Shown piece by piece: positions 4,539 to 5,567 of a stretch of 5,567 nucleotides of DNA. The position numbers and the translations under genes are program-made. The stretch is from positions 1 to 5,567 of the forward strand of contig JAOPWF010000386.1 in the NCBI GenBank assembly GCA_025965815.1, written 5' to 3'. The stretch's first letter is position 1, and each line of letters opens with the position of its first letter. This DNA comes from Mycobacterium sp. Its GTDB lineage: Bacteria > Actinomycetota > Actinomycetes > Mycobacteriales > Mycobacteriaceae. The notes beneath the pieces are model-generated. The model did no database searches. It was given only the letters and a program-made list of their open reading frames with translations, and was not told where the DNA came from.

Positions 4539-5567
4539 ATGGCCCTGAAGGTCGTGCAGTGGGCAACCGGTTCTGTCGGCATCGCCGCCATCAACGGTGT
4601 TCTCGAGCATCCCGAACTGGAACTCGTCGGCTGCTGGGTGCACTCGAAGGGCAAGAACGGCAAGGACGTCGGCGACATCGTCGGAATGGCTCCGCTGGGC
4701 GTCACCGCGACCAACAACGTCGACGAGATCCTCGCGCTCGATGCCGACGCGGTCATCTATGCGCCGCTGCTGCCCAACGTGGACGAGGTGACGGCGCTGC
4801 TGCGCTCGGGCAAGAACGTCGTGAGTCCGGTCGGCTGGTTCTATCCCGGCGAGAGGGAGGCGGCGCCGTTGGAAGCCGCTGCCCGCGAGGGTGGTGTCAC
4901 GCTGCACGGGGCGGGTATCGGACCCGGCGCCGCCACCGAGTTGTTTCCACTCCTGCTGTCGGTGATGTCGACGGGTGTGACTTACGTTCGCTCCGAGGAG
5001 TTTTCCGATCTCCGGACGTACGGGGCGCCCGACGTGCTGCGGTATGTGATGGGTTTCGGCGGCACGCCGGACGAGGCGCTGACCGGCCCGATGCTGAAGT
5101 TGCTCGACGGCGGCTTTATCCAGTCGGTCCGGCTGTGCGTGGATCGGCTGGGCTTCCGCGCCGACGAGAAGATCCGGTCGTCCCAGGAGGTGGCCGTCGC
5201 GACCGGGCCGATCGATTCGCCGATGGGCCAGATCGAGGCCGGCCAGGTCGCGGGCCGTCGATTTCACTGGGAGGCCCTGGTGGACGGCGAACCGGTCGTC
5301 CGGATAACGGTGAACTGGCTGATGGGCGAGGAGAACCTCGACCCCGCATGGTCGTTCGGCCCGGCGGGCGAGCGGTACGAGATGGAGGTACGGGGGAATC
5401 CCGACACGTTCGTCACCGTCAAGGGCTGGCAGCCGGAGAGCGTCGAGGCGGGCCTCAAGAGCAACCCCGGCATCGTCGCGACCGCGGCGCACTGTGTGAA
5501 CTCGATTCCGGCCACCTGTGCCGCCGAGCCGGGCATCCAGAGTTTCTTCGATCTCCCGTTGATCACC
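4539..5567 (+). CDS. Dihydrodipicolinate reductase-like NAD(P)-binding protein (DapB-N / amine-dehydrogenase-like), 3' end outside window
   Basis: The frame runs 343 codons from ATG to the last base without a stop. The N-terminus MALKVVQWATGSVGIAAI is a Rossmann beta-alpha start with the glycine pattern ATGSVG at residues 9-14, followed by LELVGCWVHSKGKNGKDVGDIVG as in DapB-like oxidoreductases. A C-terminal catalytic-type half follows from about residue 130 (HGAGIGPGAATELFPLLL). Actinobacterial members are annotated 'dihydrodipicolinate reductase' or 'NAD(P)H-dependent amine dehydrogenase family' and are usually about 345-365 residues, so only a short tail is missing (the visible end FFDLPLIT is family-like). 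It is much longer than true DapB (about 245-270), so a role in lysine synthesis is unlikely. The KstR-like palindrome before it points to steroid or lipid catabolism. The substrate is unknown. It is transcribed away from tetR. Confidence 0.88.
   Translation, partial: MALKVVQWATGSVGIAAINGVLEHPELELVGCWVHSKGKNGKDVGDIVGMAPLGVTATNNVDEILALDADAVIYAPLLPNVDEVTALLRSGKNVVSPVGWFYPGEREAAPLEAAAREGGVTLHGAGIGPGAATELFPLLLSVMSTGVTYVRSEEFSDLRTYGAPDVLRYVMGFGGTPDEALTGPMLKLLDGGFIQSVRLCVDRLGFRADEKIRSSQEVAVATGPIDSPMGQIEAGQVAGRRFHWEALVDGEPVVRITVNWLMGEENLDPAWSFGPAGERYEMEVRGNPDTFVTVKGWQPESVEAGLKSNPGIVATAAHCVNSIPATCAAEPGIQSFFDLPLIT

Noticed and set aside
4494..5492. Minus-strand open frame of 332 codons opposite the reductase-like gene
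   Set aside because: The plus strand has a strong ribosome binding site and a clear Rossmann start. The antisense product is Arg/His-rich without a domain and would read through the operator.

Overview
The window is high-GC DNA with strongly GC-biased third codon positions, tightly packed genes and lipid-catabolism families typical of mycolic-acid actinobacteria. Mycobacterium/Mycolicibacterium is the best guess, with Rhodococcus or a relative possible. The genus is inferred from gene content and one operator-like site, not from a marker gene. I see no RNA gene, CRISPR array, insertion sequence or phage gene, and no stretch over 300 bases lacks a gene.

Layout. (1) 1-734, plus strand: the C-terminal half of an AMP-forming fatty-acyl-CoA ligase whose start lies outside the window. 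(2) 740-3653, minus strand: a compact four-gene run read from right to left. In transcription order it holds an SCPx-type thiolase/'lipid-transfer protein', an SRPBCC protein, a two-hotdog MaoC-type enoyl-CoA hydratase and a short-chain dehydrogenase (SDR). The junctions are TGA-CC-ATG, TGATG, and a 14-nt gap with a clear ribosome binding site. (3) 3758-4393, minus strand: a TetR-family repressor upstream of that run. (4) 4394-4538: a divergent control region. (5) 4539-5567, plus strand: a 'dihydrodipicolinate reductase-like' NAD(P)-binding protein, open at the right edge and probably missing only its last residues.

How the genes fit together. Ligase (acyl-CoA formation), MaoC (enoyl-CoA hydration), SDR (hydroxyacyl-CoA oxidation) and SCPx-type thiolase or aldolase (C-C cleavage) form a beta-oxidation-like set. 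An acyl-CoA dehydrogenase is the step not seen here. The divergent reductase-like gene carries a perfect 14-bp palindrome that fits the KstR consensus TnnAACnnGTTnnA, which suggests a steroid or cholesterol-type substrate. That substrate assignment is inference.

Most notable: two of the four genes in the minus-strand run are damaged. The SRPBCC gene has a net 2-nt loss and, further on, an in-frame TGA. The SDR reads as one frame but lacks about 150 central residues, including the NNAG and catalytic Ser/Tyr/Lys segments. The flanking thiolase, MaoC, TetR and reductase-like genes look intact. This is either early decay of a catabolic operon or defects in the assembly. I find no wholly new system; the strongest signals are the KstR-like site and the two broken genes.
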